Notes: generated by a model from the sequence alone, not told the origin. DNA of 64,000 nucleotides from Abelmoschus esculentus (GCA_035048815.1 JAUCBN010000018.1:13358001-13422000); one strand, 5' to 3'. Counted from the stretch's first letter, positions 38,394-51,010 are shown. Numbers and translations: made by a program.

Positions 38394-38895
38394 GAATGTC
38401 AATGAGATGTTCTTAAAGATAAACAGTAAGAATGTTGGTAGGAATGCAGAAAATTCTGAAAAGTTTAAGATGCAGTGAGAGCAAGATTGTTAAAGAAAGT
38501 AAAGATAACAAGAATGCAAAGTAAATAATGCACAACAGTGAGGTTACTTATTAGGCTGTAAAAATATGAATGTTAAAGATACTAGCCGTTAGGCATTTAT
38601 TGCCTTGATGCACAGTTACTTCTGCTACGGGATTCTCGGCAGATAGCCGTTACACTGTTTCTTCCCGTTGGAAATTTTGCAGTTCTGACACAGTGCTGCC
38701 GCGGCAGCAGACTTCCTGCTGTGACAAAATTTTTGTGCATTCATAGCTTTATTAAATATTATAAAATATAAAATACTAAAAATAATGCATAGTAGAAAAA
38801 TACTGAAAATAACAAAATACTTAAAAATCAAGAATGCTGAAAATAATACTATATATATTAATCCCAATATAATAATTAAAAGTGAAGGGAAGAGA
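38394..38895 (-). other. Spacer between protease and extra ORF, with palindrome
   Basis: About 500 bp without a recognisable domain. It contains the perfect 16-bp palindrome TGCTGCCGCGGCAGCA at 38694-38709, and a nearby CAGCAG...CTGCTG pair. AT-rich sequence follows to 38890. Confidence 0.65.
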
Positions 38896-40019
38896 TTAGG
38901 TTACTTGTGGAGTGCATGTGAATGCATCTCCCACTTTCGTTATATCTTTCTGGCCCGTATCTGTCTTCATGAGTTGGCCAGTCCCTTTAGTGCATTCGGC
39001 TTCTCCTTTGGGTTTTATTCTTTTACCGAACAGTCTTCCGAGCGTGCTGCTCAGACAGGATATTTTAGTACCCTTATTCGGTGTATGGAGAGCCTTACAT
39101 TCTGTTGGAGCATCTGAATTTGGTAGACTATGGAAGACGTTCAACTTGATTTGTTATCATTTATTCACATTGTGAGCTTGCCATTTTTCACATCAATGAT
39201 GGTGCGTCCTGTAGCAAGGAAAGGTCGACCCAATATGATCGGTGCATTTTCGTCAGCTTCACAGTCAAGGACAAGAAAGTCGGGAGGAAATATGAACTTG
39301 TCAACTTTCACCAGAATGTCCTCAATTTTACCTTCAGGATGCACGTAATATCGATCCACAAGTTGGAGCAGTACTGTTGTTGGTTTTGCCCGTACAATTC
39401 TGAATTTCTAAAAAACTGATTTGGGCATTAAGTTGATGCTCGCTCCCAAGTCGCATAGGGCCTTTCCTTTATAACCATCTCCAATCGCACAAGGAATTGT
39501 GAAGCATCCAAGATCTTTTAGCTTGGGTGGCATGCGATTATGCAGCATTGCCATGCAACCTTCAGTGGCTGCCACCGTTTCAAATTCTCCTAGCCTTCGT
39601 CGTTTGGATACTATGTCCTTTAAAAACTTGGCATAGTTGGGCATTTGTTCAATCGCCTCAACTAGGGGCAAGCTAATATGGACCTGCTTCAGGATGTCTA
39701 GGAACTTCTGAAATTGGTGGTCCTGTTTTTGCTTCTTCAGCCTCTGTGGAAAAGGAGGTGGTGGTTTAATATCCTTCAGGTTTCCTTGGATGTTGAGTTT
39801 TATACCTGGGGTGAATTTTTCTGTAGCTACCTCGGCAGAAGGTTTTGATACTATTGGTTCTGTTGTCGTGGCAGAGCTATCGGCAGGGTCCTGCTCAGCC
39901 TCTAAGTCTTCATGATGTTGCTTTTCTGGTTGGACTCTTTCAGTTGAGGTTCCCTCTTTATTTTTCAGCTGTAGGCCACTTCTGGTTGTGATTACCTTAC
40001 ATTGCTCATGGCCTAACAC
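38896..40019 (-). pseudogene. Athila-like gag C-terminus and protease
   Basis: The minus-strand frame includes PPPPFPQRLKKQK and FLDILKQVHISLPLVEAIEQ, then KDLGCFTIPCAIGD and the aspartic protease site ALCDLGASINLMP. A TAG at 39408 interrupts, followed by FIFPPDFLVLDCEADENAPI and ILGRPFLATGRTIIDV in the next open stretch (39165-39359). After a frameshift near 39165 a poorly conserved tail with NVFHSLPNSDAPTEC ends at 38896. In Athila elements RT would come next, but none is seen. Confidence 0.88.
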
Positions 40020-41317
40020 CTTAGCAACTTCAGTATTGCTAGGTAAACCTCCAGGTGGTCGAGTGTTTTGTCGTTGGGCGATTTGACCAACTTGGGTTTC
40101 TAAGGATTTTATTGCAGCCTCTTGGTTCTACAGTCTCATCTCAGTTCTGTTCATGAAGTCATCAGTACGCTTCATGAAGCGGCTATTCTTCATCATGTAG
40201 GCATCAGTCTTTGACATGAAAACTGTGAGAGAATCGGCTAATGCATTCAAAGACTGTTGTTGTTGTACCTGCTGCTCTGGCATGGGCTGTTGAACGTTCT
40301 GCTGCGGCAGGTTCTGGTTCTGATACTGAAATCCAGGGGCTTGAGTAGTTGGATTCAAGGCATTGTTAGGGTTACTCCATGAGAAGTTCGGATGCCTTTT
40401 CCAAGATAAGTTATAATTATTGGACATCGTTGGATTGTTTCTATTATAATTTCCAACATATAGGCCGATCTCCTCATGTGGCATATAATTTGATGAGTTA
40501 ACTGCCTTAACCTCATGTACACTTCTTTGGTTTTTCATATTCTGAACCATCTTGGTTAGAGAAGCCAATTGTGCTGCCACCGAACTTGATGTGTCTAATT
40601 CATGGGCTGTGGCATGACGTCTCATTCCTCCTCGTCTCGATGTGGGAAATTGGAAATTGTTCCTTGTGAGTTTGTTCAGAATTTTAATGGCTTCCGCGGG
40701 TGCTCTATCTAAAAGTGTCTCATTTGCGGAAGCATCTAACATCATCCTTGTAGAGGCATTAATAGCATTATAGAACATTGAGACTTGTGTCCACAAGGAA
40801 AAACCATGTAAGGGGTATTTGTTTAATAGTTCTCTGTAATATTCCCATGCCTCATACATCGGTTCATCTTCATCTTGCCGGAATGATGTAATTTTATTAC
40901 GAATGCGGTCATAGAGATTTATTGAATTGAACCTCATAATGAATTCTCGGCAAAGTTCCTCCCAAGATCCGATTGATCCTGCCTTGCATCTTCAGTAGCA
41001 GACCCACCAAATTGTCCGATTGTGTTCAACATGTTGAACATCACTGGTTTAAGCTCAAAGTGAGTTGCTTCAATCTCTAGGGTGACTACGCCAGGGTTAA
41101 GTCCGTTCAGATCCTCCACCAAATAGTCTCTGACAGTAGGCTGCCTCGGCAATGGATACGGCATTGCTAACGGCAGTACATTATGATCAACTGGTGGCAT
41201 TTGTTCTCTTGGTGGATTGTCCATAGTTTGGAACAGATTGCGTCTTAGATTATGTCTTGTTCGTTCAATCTCAGGGTCCAACTCGTACAATGGTCCACTC
41301 GGATTTGCCCTGGTCAT
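40020..41317 (-). pseudogene. Athila-like gag with core deletion
   Basis: The likely start is the ATG at 41317 (MTRANPSGPLYELDPEIERT). The N-terminal part reaches TIGQFGGSATEDA near 40985 and then jumps to GSWEELCREFIMRFNSIN in another frame. Roughly 50 codons normally found between these motifs in Athila gag are absent. The rest reads YRELLNKYPLHGFSLWTQV, FYNAINASTRMMLDASA and NKLTRNNFQFP, followed by a glutamine- and asparagine-rich stretch and a TAG at 40128. The deletion removes much of the gag core. Confidence 0.87.
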
Positions 41318-41442
41318 AAACCAAATAAACAAAAATTAATAAAAACAAAAAATAAAATAGATAAATTTAAAGTTAAAGTTAAAGTTAGATAACTAATAAT
41401 TAAAGAGCAAGAAAATTAAAAAAAACAAAATTCAGTTGTCAA
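41318..41442 (-). other. Athila-like leader
   Basis: Short A-rich stretch between the primer site and gag, with no other feature. Confidence 0.6.
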
Positions 41443-41460
41443 TCCCCGGCAACGGCGCCA
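41443..41460 (-). other. Athila-like primer-binding site
   Basis: The minus strand reads TGGCGCCGTTGCCGGGGA, the aspartate-tRNA-type primer site of Athila/Tat elements, six bases inside the 5' LTR. Confidence 0.9.
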
Positions 41461-41466
41461 AAAACT

Positions 41467-42835
41467 TGATAGGCGTGGTATAAGTGCTATTTTGAGTGCA
41501 AGTGTACACGTCGTCAAGTAATAAAATGATAAGTATATCGTGTATCGTCTCCACAGGGATTGGTATACTTAATATGTCTTCCTTTGTTTCCTTGCTCCTG
41601 AAAATAAAATAAAAACACAAATAAGATGGTTTGTTTTATCTAAGTAAATAATTAAATAACAAAACATAAAATAAAAAGGGTTGAAAACGATTATAGAGAA
41701 AATGGGTAGGATCCAGTTGCATCAATTAGTGGATTCAATTGATCTTCTTCTTGTCCAATGCAATCGTACAACACTGCTTCGATAGTACTGCAGATATTGC
41801 CTCGGCAATGCTGGTGCTCTCCTGCCGCGGCAATCTCTTTCTCGTGGGCAGAAGTATCAAAGTTCAACAAAGTGTCCGTAAGTGACTCAGCTCATCTCTC
41901 AGTCAGAGTGTGGTTGATGCCTAGTCCTTAACGTTACCTCTTGGCGTAAATCAAAGATAACCACCAACCAATCCAACACTTTTTTTAGCTGCTAAAACTC
42001 TTAACCCATCTCCTAGTGCCTCCACAGGAGTATAGGCCGAGTTAGTGTCGCTGACACCTTATCCCTTTCGTGAATCTACACCTCTCGATGCTAGATAAAT
42101 AGATTACTTGAAAGCTTCTCTCTCGGGCTTGGATACAAGAACAAAGAATGGCAATAGGATAAGCAAACTTTGATTTTATTGCATAGGAACAAAAATAAAA
42201 GAATCAATCTCCTCTCACTAATATCAACAATCTTCACCTATCCCTAAGAAGTTTAGAACATGTTATTGTGTAAGTACAATTCTTAGGGAGGAAGGGTTTT
42301 CTCTACAAATCGATTCTCCTTAGACAATGTGGCCGGCTAGGATATTTATAGTCTTAACCTAGGGCAAACCTTTCCTAAATAGACTTCAACTTGGAGTAGG
42401 GAATAAGTCTTCTTCAAGGATTCTGATATTTCCAAGTTTGCCGCCTTCTAGAAGGTTTTCCCGCTTGGTCTTTGAATTGGGCTTTTAGCACTCTAGTTTG
42501 GTCCAATTGATGAGTTGTATCTTCCAGAATATTCTCCATATTTTTATCTTTCAATGCGCCTCCATTGTTTGTGCTGCCACACTAGATTCTACCGTGGCCA
42601 TGCTTCTTCCTCGGCCTCAACACAGCTTCTTTACCGCTTCAGCTCTGGATATTCCTGCATGTACAGAAATTGTAATAATATCTGCATTCTCTATAAATAT
42701 TAACTTTGTAAGTGATGATAACGGAATATCCAATATTTGAGTAAAAAGTTCATGATTCGGTTCAAGTTGGTGTATAATAGGTGCATAAAGTACCATGGGA
42801 AGGATAGTAAATAACTGCCTTTTATGCACTCATCA
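41467..42835 (-). repeat. Athila-like element 5' LTR (1369 bp)
   Basis: The plus strand starts TGATAGGCGTGG and ends GCACTCATCA, followed by target copy ATAGT. Full-length match to 23362-24734. Confidence 0.92.
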
Positions 42836-42953
42836 ATAGTCATGGTGTCATTTGTATGCGATTGCCATATATCCTGGTTGTTAAAAAGCCCAACAATATT
42901 ATTCTTCTGCCGTCGACAATTTGCTCAAGCATGAAAAAAGGAAATATTTTTTC
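42836..42953 (-). pseudogene. LINE1 fragment D and 5' truncation
   Basis: After the ATAGT target copy, LINE1 continues and matches LINE2 at about 58265-58378. The minus strand reads GLFNNQDIWQ and, towards 42945, the FHA..ANCRRQK stretch with a TGA in it. LINE1 similarity ends near 42950, where satellite begins. LINE1 therefore lacks the endonuclease and ORF1 and is 5' truncated, as is common for LINE insertions. Confidence 0.85.
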
Positions 42954-43067
42954 AAAAGCTAAAATTTTAACATTAATCAATATAATTTTGTTCAAAAGTC
43001 CATAATTAACTTTTTGAACTCATAAAATTTGATTTAATAACATTTGGTTTTCGTTTTGTTGGGATTA

Positions 43068-43140
43068 AAATGTTCATGTCTAAATGGACTTTATAGAGAA
43101 TTAAAACGTGCATTTCTAAATGGGCTTTATAGAGAATCCG
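43068..43140. repeat. Partial monomer duplication
   Basis: About 40 bp covering ATTAAAAYGT, CTAAATGG and TTTATAGAGAA is present twice in tandem, making one monomer overlong. Confidence 0.85.
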
Positions 43141-43239
43141 TTCGAATTTTAACCGAGTAAAAAGCTTAAAATTTGAGATTAATCTGTATAATTTTGTATA
43201 AACGCCCATAATTAACTACTTGAACCCCTAAAAGTTGAT

Positions 43240-44590
43240 TTTATAGCATTTAGTTGTCGTTTTTTTGGGATTAAAACGTACATGTCTAAATGGGCTTTAA
43301 AGAGAATCCGTTTAAATTTTAACCGAGTAAAAAGCTTAAAATTTGATATTAATAAGTATAATTTTGTTCAAACTCCCAAAATTAACTATTTGAACTCATA
43401 AAATTTGATTTAATAACATTTGATTGTCTTTTTGTTGGGGTTAAAACCTGCATGTCTAAATGGGCTTTATAGAGAATCCGTTCGAATTTTTACTGAGTAA
43501 AAAGCTTAAAATTGGAGATTAATCTGTAAAATTTTGTTCAAAGGCACATAATTAACTATTTGAACTCATAAAATTTAATTTAATAACATTTGGTTTTCGT
43601 TTTGTTCGGATTAAAAGGTGCATGTCTAAATGGACTTTATAGAAAATCCTTTCAAATTTAAACCGAATAAAAAGCTGAAAATTTAAGATTAATTTGTATA
43701 ATTTTTTTCAAAGGCCCATAATACGATTTGAACTCATAAAATTTTATTTAATAACATTTGGTTGCCGTTTTGTTGGGATTAAAATGTGCATGTCTAAATG
43801 GGCTTTATAGAAAATCCGTTCGAATTTTAATCGAGTAAAAATCTTAAAATGTGAGATTAATCTATATAATTTTGTTTAAAGGCTCATAATTAACTATTTA
43901 AACTCATAAAATTTGATTTTATAACATTTGATTGTCGTTTTGTTCGGATTAAAACGTACATGTCTAAATGGGCTTTATAGAGAATCTGTTCAAATTTTAA
44001 TCGAGTAAAAAGCTTAAAATTTGATATTAATAAGTCTAATTTTGTTCAAACACCCAGAGTTAACTATTTGAACTCATAAAATTTGATTTAATAACATTTG
44101 GTTGTCTTTTTGTTGGGGTTAAAACGTGCATGTCTAAGTGGGCTTTATAGAGAATCCGTTTGAATTTTTACTGAGCAAAAAGCTTAAAATTTGAAATTAA
44201 TCTGTAAAATTTTGTTCAAAGGAACATAATTAACTATTTGAACTCATAAAATTTGATTTAATAACATTTGGTTTTCGTTTTGTTGGGATTAAAAGTTGCA
44301 TGTCTAAATGGACTTTATAGAAAATCCTTTCAAATTTTAACCGAGTAAAAAGTTGAAAATTTAAGATTAATTTGTATAATTTTGTTCAAAGGCTCATAAT
44401 TAACTATTTAAACTCATAAAATTTTATTTGGTTGCCGTTTTGTTGGGATTAAAACGTGCATGTCTAAATGGGCTTTATAGAGAATCCGTTCAAATTTTGA
44501 CCGAGTAAAAAGCCTAAAATTTGAGATTAATCTGTTTAATTTTGTTCAAAAGCCCATAATTAACTATTTGAACTCATAAAATTTGATTTT
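43240..44590. repeat. Four-monomer higher-order repeat, two units (A-B-C-D)
   Basis: Subtypes occur in the order A-B-C-D-A-B-C-D with anchors at 43328, 43499, 43669, 43837, then 44007, 44177, 44347, 44507. Corresponding A monomers are 679 bp apart. The last monomer lacks about 10 bp near 44425. Confidence 0.8.
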
Positions 44591-44969
44591 ATAACATTTG
44601 GTTTTCGTTTTATTGGGATTAAAACGTGCATGTCTAAATGGGCTTTATAGAGAATTCGTTTGAATTTTAACGAGTAAAAAGCTGAAAATTTGAGATTAAT
44701 CAATATTATTTTGTTCAAAAGCCCATAATTAACTATTTGAACTCATAAAATTTGATTTTATAACCTTTGGTTGTCGTTTTGTTGGAATTAAAACGTGTAT
44801 GTCTAAATGGGCTTTATAGAGAACCCGTTCGAATTTTAATCGATTAAAAAGCTTAAAATTTGAGATTAATCTGTATAATTTTGTTCAAATGCCCCTAATT
44901 AACTATTTGAACTCATAAAATTTGATTTAATAACATTTGGTTTTCGTTTTGTTGGGATTAAAAGTTGTA

Positions 44970-45675
44970 TGTCTAAATGGACATTATAAAAAATCCGTTC
45001 AAATTTTAATCGAGTAAAAAGCTAAAAATTTAAGATTAATTTGTATAATTTTGTTCAAAGGCCCATAATTAACTATTTGAACTCATAAAATTTGATTTAA
45101 TAACATTTGGTTGCCGTTTTGTTGGGATTAAAACGTATATTGTCTAAATGGGCTTTATCGAGAATCCATTCAAATTTTAACTGAGTAAAAAGCTTAAAAT
45201 TTGAGATTAATCTGTATAATTTTATTCAAACTCCCATAATTAACTATTTGAACTCATAAAATTTGGTCTAATAATATTTAGTTGTCGTTTTGTTGGGATT
45301 AAAACTACATGTGTAAATGGGCTTTATATAGAATCCATTTGAATTTTAACCGAGTAAAAAGCTTAAAATTTGAGATTAATCTGTATAATTTTTTTCAAAT
45401 GCCCAGAATTTACTATCTGAACTCATAAAATTTGATGTAATAACATTTGGTTATCGTTTTGTTGGGATTAAAACGTGCAGATCTAAATGGACCTTATAGA
45501 AAATACGTTAGAATTTTGACCGAGTAAATAGCTGAAAATTTAAGATTAATTTGTATAATTTTGTTCAAACGCCCAGAATTAACTATTTGAACTCATAAAA
45601 TTTGATTTTATAACCTTTGGTTGTCGTTTTGTTGGAATTAAAACGTAAATGTCTAAATGGGCTTTATAGAGAATT
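44970..45675. repeat. Copied satellite block X, copy 1
   Basis: It shares a run of rare variants with 50395-51010: GGACATTATAAAAAATCC, TCTAATAATATTTAGTTG, TTTACTATCTGAAC, GCAGATCTAAATG and TACGTTAGAATTTTGACC, in the same order. This is the intact copy. Confidence 0.85.
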
Positions 45676-48489
45676 CGTTCGAATTTTAATCGATTAAAAA
45701 GCTTAAAATTTGAGATTAATCTGTATAATTTTGTTCAAATGCCCCTAATTAACTATTTGAACTCATAAAATTTGGTTTAATAACATTTGGTTTTCGTTTT
45801 CTTAGGATTAAAACATAATGTCTAAATGGGCTTTATATAGAATCCGTTCGAATTTTAACCGAGTAAAAAGCTAAAAATTTTAGATTAATCTGTATAATTT
45901 TTTTCAAACACCCATAATTAACTATTTGAGCTCATAAAAGTTGATTTTATAACATTTGGTTATCGTTTTGTTGGGATTAAAACATACATGTCTAAATGGG
46001 CTTTATAGAGAATCAGTTCAAATTTTAACCGAGTAAAAAGCGTAGAATTTGATATTAATAAGTATAATTTTGTTCAAACGCCTAGAATTAACTATTTGAA
46101 CTAAAAAAATTTGATTTAATAACATTTGGTTGTCTTTTTGTTGGGGTTAAAACGTGCATGTCTAAATGGGCTTTATAGATAATCCGTTCAAATTTTAACT
46201 AAGTAAAAAGCTTAAAATTTGAGATTAATCTATAAAATTTTGTTCAAACGCCTTAATTAACTATTTGAACTCATAAAATTTGATTTAATAACATTTGGTT
46301 TTCGTTTTGTTGGGATTAAAAGTTGCATGTCTAAATGGGCTTTATAGAGAATCCGTTCAAATTTTAAACGAGTAAAAAGCCTAAAATTTGAGATTAATCT
46401 GTTTAATTTTGTTCAAACACCCATAATTAATTATTTGAACTCATAAAAATTGATTTTATAACATTTGATTGTAGTTTTGTTGGGATTAAAACGTGTATGT
46501 CTAAATGGGCTTTATAGAGAATTCGTTAGAATTTTAATCGAGTATAAAACTTAAAATTTGAGATTAATCAGTATAATTTTGTTCAAACGCCCATAATTAA
46601 CTAATTGAACTCATAAAATTTAATTTCATAACATTTGGTTTTTGTTTTGTTGGGATTAAAACATGCATGTCTAAATGGGCTTTATTGAGAATCCGTTCAA
46701 ATTTTAACTAAGTAAAAAGCTTAAAATTTGAGATTAATCTGTATAATTTTGTTTAAACGCCCATAATTAACTAATTGAACTCATAAAATTTAATTTCATA
46801 ACATTTGGTTTTTGTTTTGTTGGGATTAAAACGTGCATGTCTAAATGGGCTTTATAGAGAATCCTTTCGAATTTTAATCGAGTAAAAAGATTAAAATTTG
46901 AGATTAATCTGTATAATTTTTTTCAAACGCCCGTAATTAACTATTTGAACTCATAAAATTTGATTCAATAACATTTGGTTGTCGTTTTGATGGAATTAAA
47001 ACGTGCATGTCTAAATGGGCTTTATAAAGAATCCGTACGAATTTTAACCGAGTAAAAAGCTAAAAATTTTAGATTAATCTGTATAATTTTGTTCAAACGC
47101 CCATAATTAAAATTTTGAACACAAAAAATTGGCTTTAATAATATTTGGTTGTCGTTTTTTTGGGATTAAAACGTGAATGTCTAAATGGGCTTTATAAAGA
47201 ATCCGTTCGAATTATAATCGATTAAAAAGCTTAAAATTTGAGATTAATCTGTATAATTGTGTTCAAACCCCCATAATTAACTATTTGAACTCGTAAAATT
47301 TGATTTAATAATATTTGGTTATCGTTATTTGGGATTAAAACTGCATGTCTAAATTGGCTTTATATAGAATCCGTTCAAATTTTAACATACTAAAAAGCTT
47401 AAAATTTGAGATTAATCTGTATAATTTCTTTCAAACGCCCATAATTAACCATTTGAACTCATAAAAGTTGATTTTATAACATTTGGTTGTCGTTTTGTTG
47501 GGATTAAAACGTATATGTCTAAATGGGCTTTATAGATAATCCGTTATAAAATTTAACCGAGTAAAAAGCTTAAAATTTGATATTAATAAGTATAATTTTG
47601 TTCAAACGCCCAGAATTAACTATTTAAACTCATAAAATTTGATTTAATAACATTTGTTTGTCTTTTTGTTGGGTTAAAACGTGCATGTCTATATGGGCTT
47701 TATAGAGAATCCGTTCGAATTTTAACTGAGTAAAAAGCTTAAAATTTGAGATTAATCTGTAAAATTTTTTTCAAACGCCCATAATTAACTGTTTGAACTC
47801 ATAAAATTTGATTTAATAACATTTGGTTTTCGTTTTGTTGGGATTAAAAGTTTGATGTCTAAATGGACTTTATAGAAAATCCGTTCAAATTTTAACCGAT
47901 TAAAGAGCTGAAAATTTAAGATTAATTTGTATAATTTTGTTCAAAGGCCCATAAATAACTATTTGAACTCATAAAATTTTATTTAAGAACATTTGGTTGT
48001 CTTTTTGTTGGGGTTAAAACATGCATGTCTAAATGGGCTTTATAGAGAATACGTTCGAATTTTAACTGAGTAAAAAGCTTAAAATTTGAGATTAATCAGT
48101 AAAATTTTGTTCAAACGCCTTAATTAACTATTTGAACTCATAAAATTTGATTTAATAACATTTGGTTTTCGTTTTATTGGGATTAAAAGTTGCATGTCTA
48201 AATGGACTTTATAGAAAATCCGTTCAAATTTTAACCGAGAAAAAAGCTGAAAATTTAAGATTAATTTGTATAATTTTGTTCAAAGACCCATAATTAACTA
48301 TATGAACTCATAAAATTTTATTTAATAACATTTGGTTGCCGTTTCATTGGGATTAAAACATGCATGTCTAAATGGGCTTTATAGAGAATCCGTTCAAATT
48401 TTGACCGAGTAAAAAGCCTAAAATTTGAGATTAATATGTTTAATTTTGTTCAAAAGCCCATAATTAACTATTTGAACTCATAAAATTTA

Positions 48490-48930
48490 ATTTTATAACA
48501 TTTGGTTTTCGTTTTGTTGGGATTAAAACTTTCATGTCTAAATGGGTTTTATAGAGAATCCATTCGAATTTTAATCGACTAAAAAGAATAAAATTTAAGA
48601 TTAATCTATTTAATTTTGTTCAAACGCCCGGAATTAACTATTTGAACTCATAAAATTTGATTTAATAACATTTGGTTGTTGTTTTGATGGAATTAAAACA
48701 TGCATGTCAAAATGGGCTTTATAGAGAATCCGTTCGAATTTTAACCGAGTAAAAAGCTAAAAATTTTAGACTAATATGTATAATTTTGTTCAAACTCCCA
48801 TAATTAAAATTTTGAACACAAAAAATTGGCTTTAATAACATTTGGTTGTCGTTTTGTTGAGATTAAAACGTACATGTCTAAATGGGCTTTATAGAGAATC
48901 CGTTTGAATTTTAATCGAGTAAAAAGATTA
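48490..48930. repeat. Copied satellite block Y/Z source region
   Basis: Its first 300 bp (AAACTTTCATGTC, CGACTAAAAAGAATAAAA, GCCCGGAATTAAC, GTTGTTGTTTTGATGG) recur at 51110-51420. Its last 230 bp (from GTTGTTGTTTTGATGG to GTTGAGATTAAAACGTACAT) recur almost unchanged at 55262-55490. Confidence 0.82.
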
Positions 48931-50394
48931 AAATTTGAGATTAATCTGTATAATTTTGTTCAAACGCCCGTAATTAACTATTTGAACTCATAAAATTTGA
49001 TTTAATAACATTTGGTTGTCGTTTTGATGGAATTAAAATGTGCATGTCTAAATGGGCTTTATAGAGAATCCTTTCGAATTTTAACCGAGTAAAAAGCTAA
49101 AAATTTTAGATTAATCTGTATAATTTTGTTCAAAAGCCCATAATTAAAATTTTGAACACATAAAATTGGCTTTAATAATATTTTGTTGTCGTTTTGTTTG
49201 GATTAAAACGTGAATGTCTAAATAGGCTTTATAGAGAATTCGTTCGAATTTTAATCGATTAAAAAGCTTAAAATTTGAGATTAATCTGTATAATTTTATT
49301 CAAACGCCCATAATTAACTATCTGAACTCATAGAATTTGGTTTAATAACATTTGGTTGTCGTTTTATTGGGATTAAAACTGCATGACTAAATGGGCTTTA
49401 TATAAAATTTGTTCGAATTTTAATCGAGTAAAAAGCTTAAAATTTGAGATTCATCTGTATAATTTATTTCAAACGCCCAAAATTAACTATTTGAACTCAT
49501 AAAAGTTGATTTTATAATATTTGGTTATCGTTTTGTTGGGACTAAAGCGTATATGTCTAAATGGGCTTTATAGAGAATCCGTTCGAATTTTAACCGAGTA
49601 AAAAGCTTAAAATTTGATATTAATAAGTATAATTTTGTTCAAATGCCCAGAATTAACTATTTGAAGTCATAAAATTTGATTTAATAACATTTGGTTGTCT
49701 TTTTGTTGGGGTTAAAACGTGCATGTCTAAATGGGCTTTTTAGAGAATCCATTCGAATTTTAACCGAGTAAAAAGCTTAAAATTTTAGATTAATCTGTAT
49801 AATTTTGTTCAAACGCTCATAATTAAAATTTTGAACACATAAAGTGGCTTTAATAATATTTGGTTGTCGTTTTGTTGGGATTAAAACGTGAATGTCTAAA
49901 TGGGATTTATAGAGAACCCGTTCGAATTTTAATCGATTAAAAAGCTTTAAATTTGACATTAATCTGTATAATTTTTTTCAAACGCCCATAATTAACTATT
50001 TGAACTCATAAAAGTTGATTTTATAACATTTGGTTGTCGTTTTGTTGGGATTAAAACGTACATGCCTAAATGGGCTTTATCGAGAATCCGTTCAAATTTT
50101 AACCTAGTAAAAAGCTTAAAATTTGATATTAATAAGTATAATTTTGTTCAAACGCCCAGAACTAATTATTTGAACTCATAAAATTTGATTTAATAACATT
50201 TGGTTGTCTTTTTGTTGGGGTTAAAACGTGCATGTCTAAATAGGCTTTATAGAGAATCCGTTCGAATTTTAACTGAGTAAAAAGCTTAAAATTTGAGATT
50301 AATCTATAAAAATTTTTTCAAATGCCCATAATTAACTATTTGAACTCATAAAATTTGATTTAATAACATTTGGTTTTCGTTTTGTTGGGATTAA

Positions 50395-51010
50395 AAGTTG
50401 CATGTCTAAATGGACATTATAAAAAATCCGTTCAAATTTTAATCGAGTAAAAAGCTAAAAATTTAAGATTAATTTGTATAAATGGGCTTTATCGAGAATC
50501 CATTCAAATTTTAACTGAGTAAAAAGCTTAAAATTTGAGATTAATCTGTATAATTTTATTCAAACTCCCATAATTAACTATTTGAACTCATAAAATTTGG
50601 TCTAATAATATTTAGTTGTCGTTTTGTTGGGATTAAAACTGCATGTGTAAATGGGCTTTATATAGAATCCATTCGAATTTTAACCGAGTAAAAAGCTTAA
50701 AATTTGAGATTAATCTGTATAATTTTTTTCAAACGCCCAGAATTTACTATCTGAACTCATAAAATTTGATGTAATAACATTTGGTTATCGTTTTGTTGGG
50801 ATTAAAACGTGCAGATCTAAATGAACCTTATAGAAAATACGTTAGAATTTTGACCGAGTAAATAGCTGAAAATTTAAGATTAATTTGTATAATTTTGTTC
50901 AAACGCCCAGAATTAACTATTTGAACTCATAAAATTTGATTTTATAACCTTTGGTTGTCGTTTTGTTGGAATTAAAACATGTATGTCTAAATGGGCTTTA
51001 TAGAGAATTC
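50395..51010. repeat. Copied satellite block X, copy 2, with deletion
   Basis: Same rare variants as at 44970-45675, 5.4 kb away, but about 99 bp are missing near 50480, where AATTTGTATAA joins directly to ATGGGCTTTATCG. The junction falls in a short TAA shared by both ends. Confidence 0.85.

Larger units (their letters stand above)
23362..42835 (-). mobile_element. Athila-like Ty3/Gypsy element lacking pol, split by Tekay2
   Basis: LTRs of about 1.37 kb at 23362-24734 and 41467-42835 have TG...CA ends and the target duplication ATAGT (23357-23361, 42836-42840). On the minus strand, from the right, come a primer site complementary to an aspartate-type tRNA, gag, a protease with CDLGASINLMP, a spacer, an extra ORF of the putative plant transposon protein type, and a terminal noncoding region. 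No RT, RNase H or integrase is found where they should follow the protease near 38896. Without Tekay2 (25714-36939 and one target copy) the element is about 8.2 kb. It looks non-autonomous. Confidence 0.88.
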
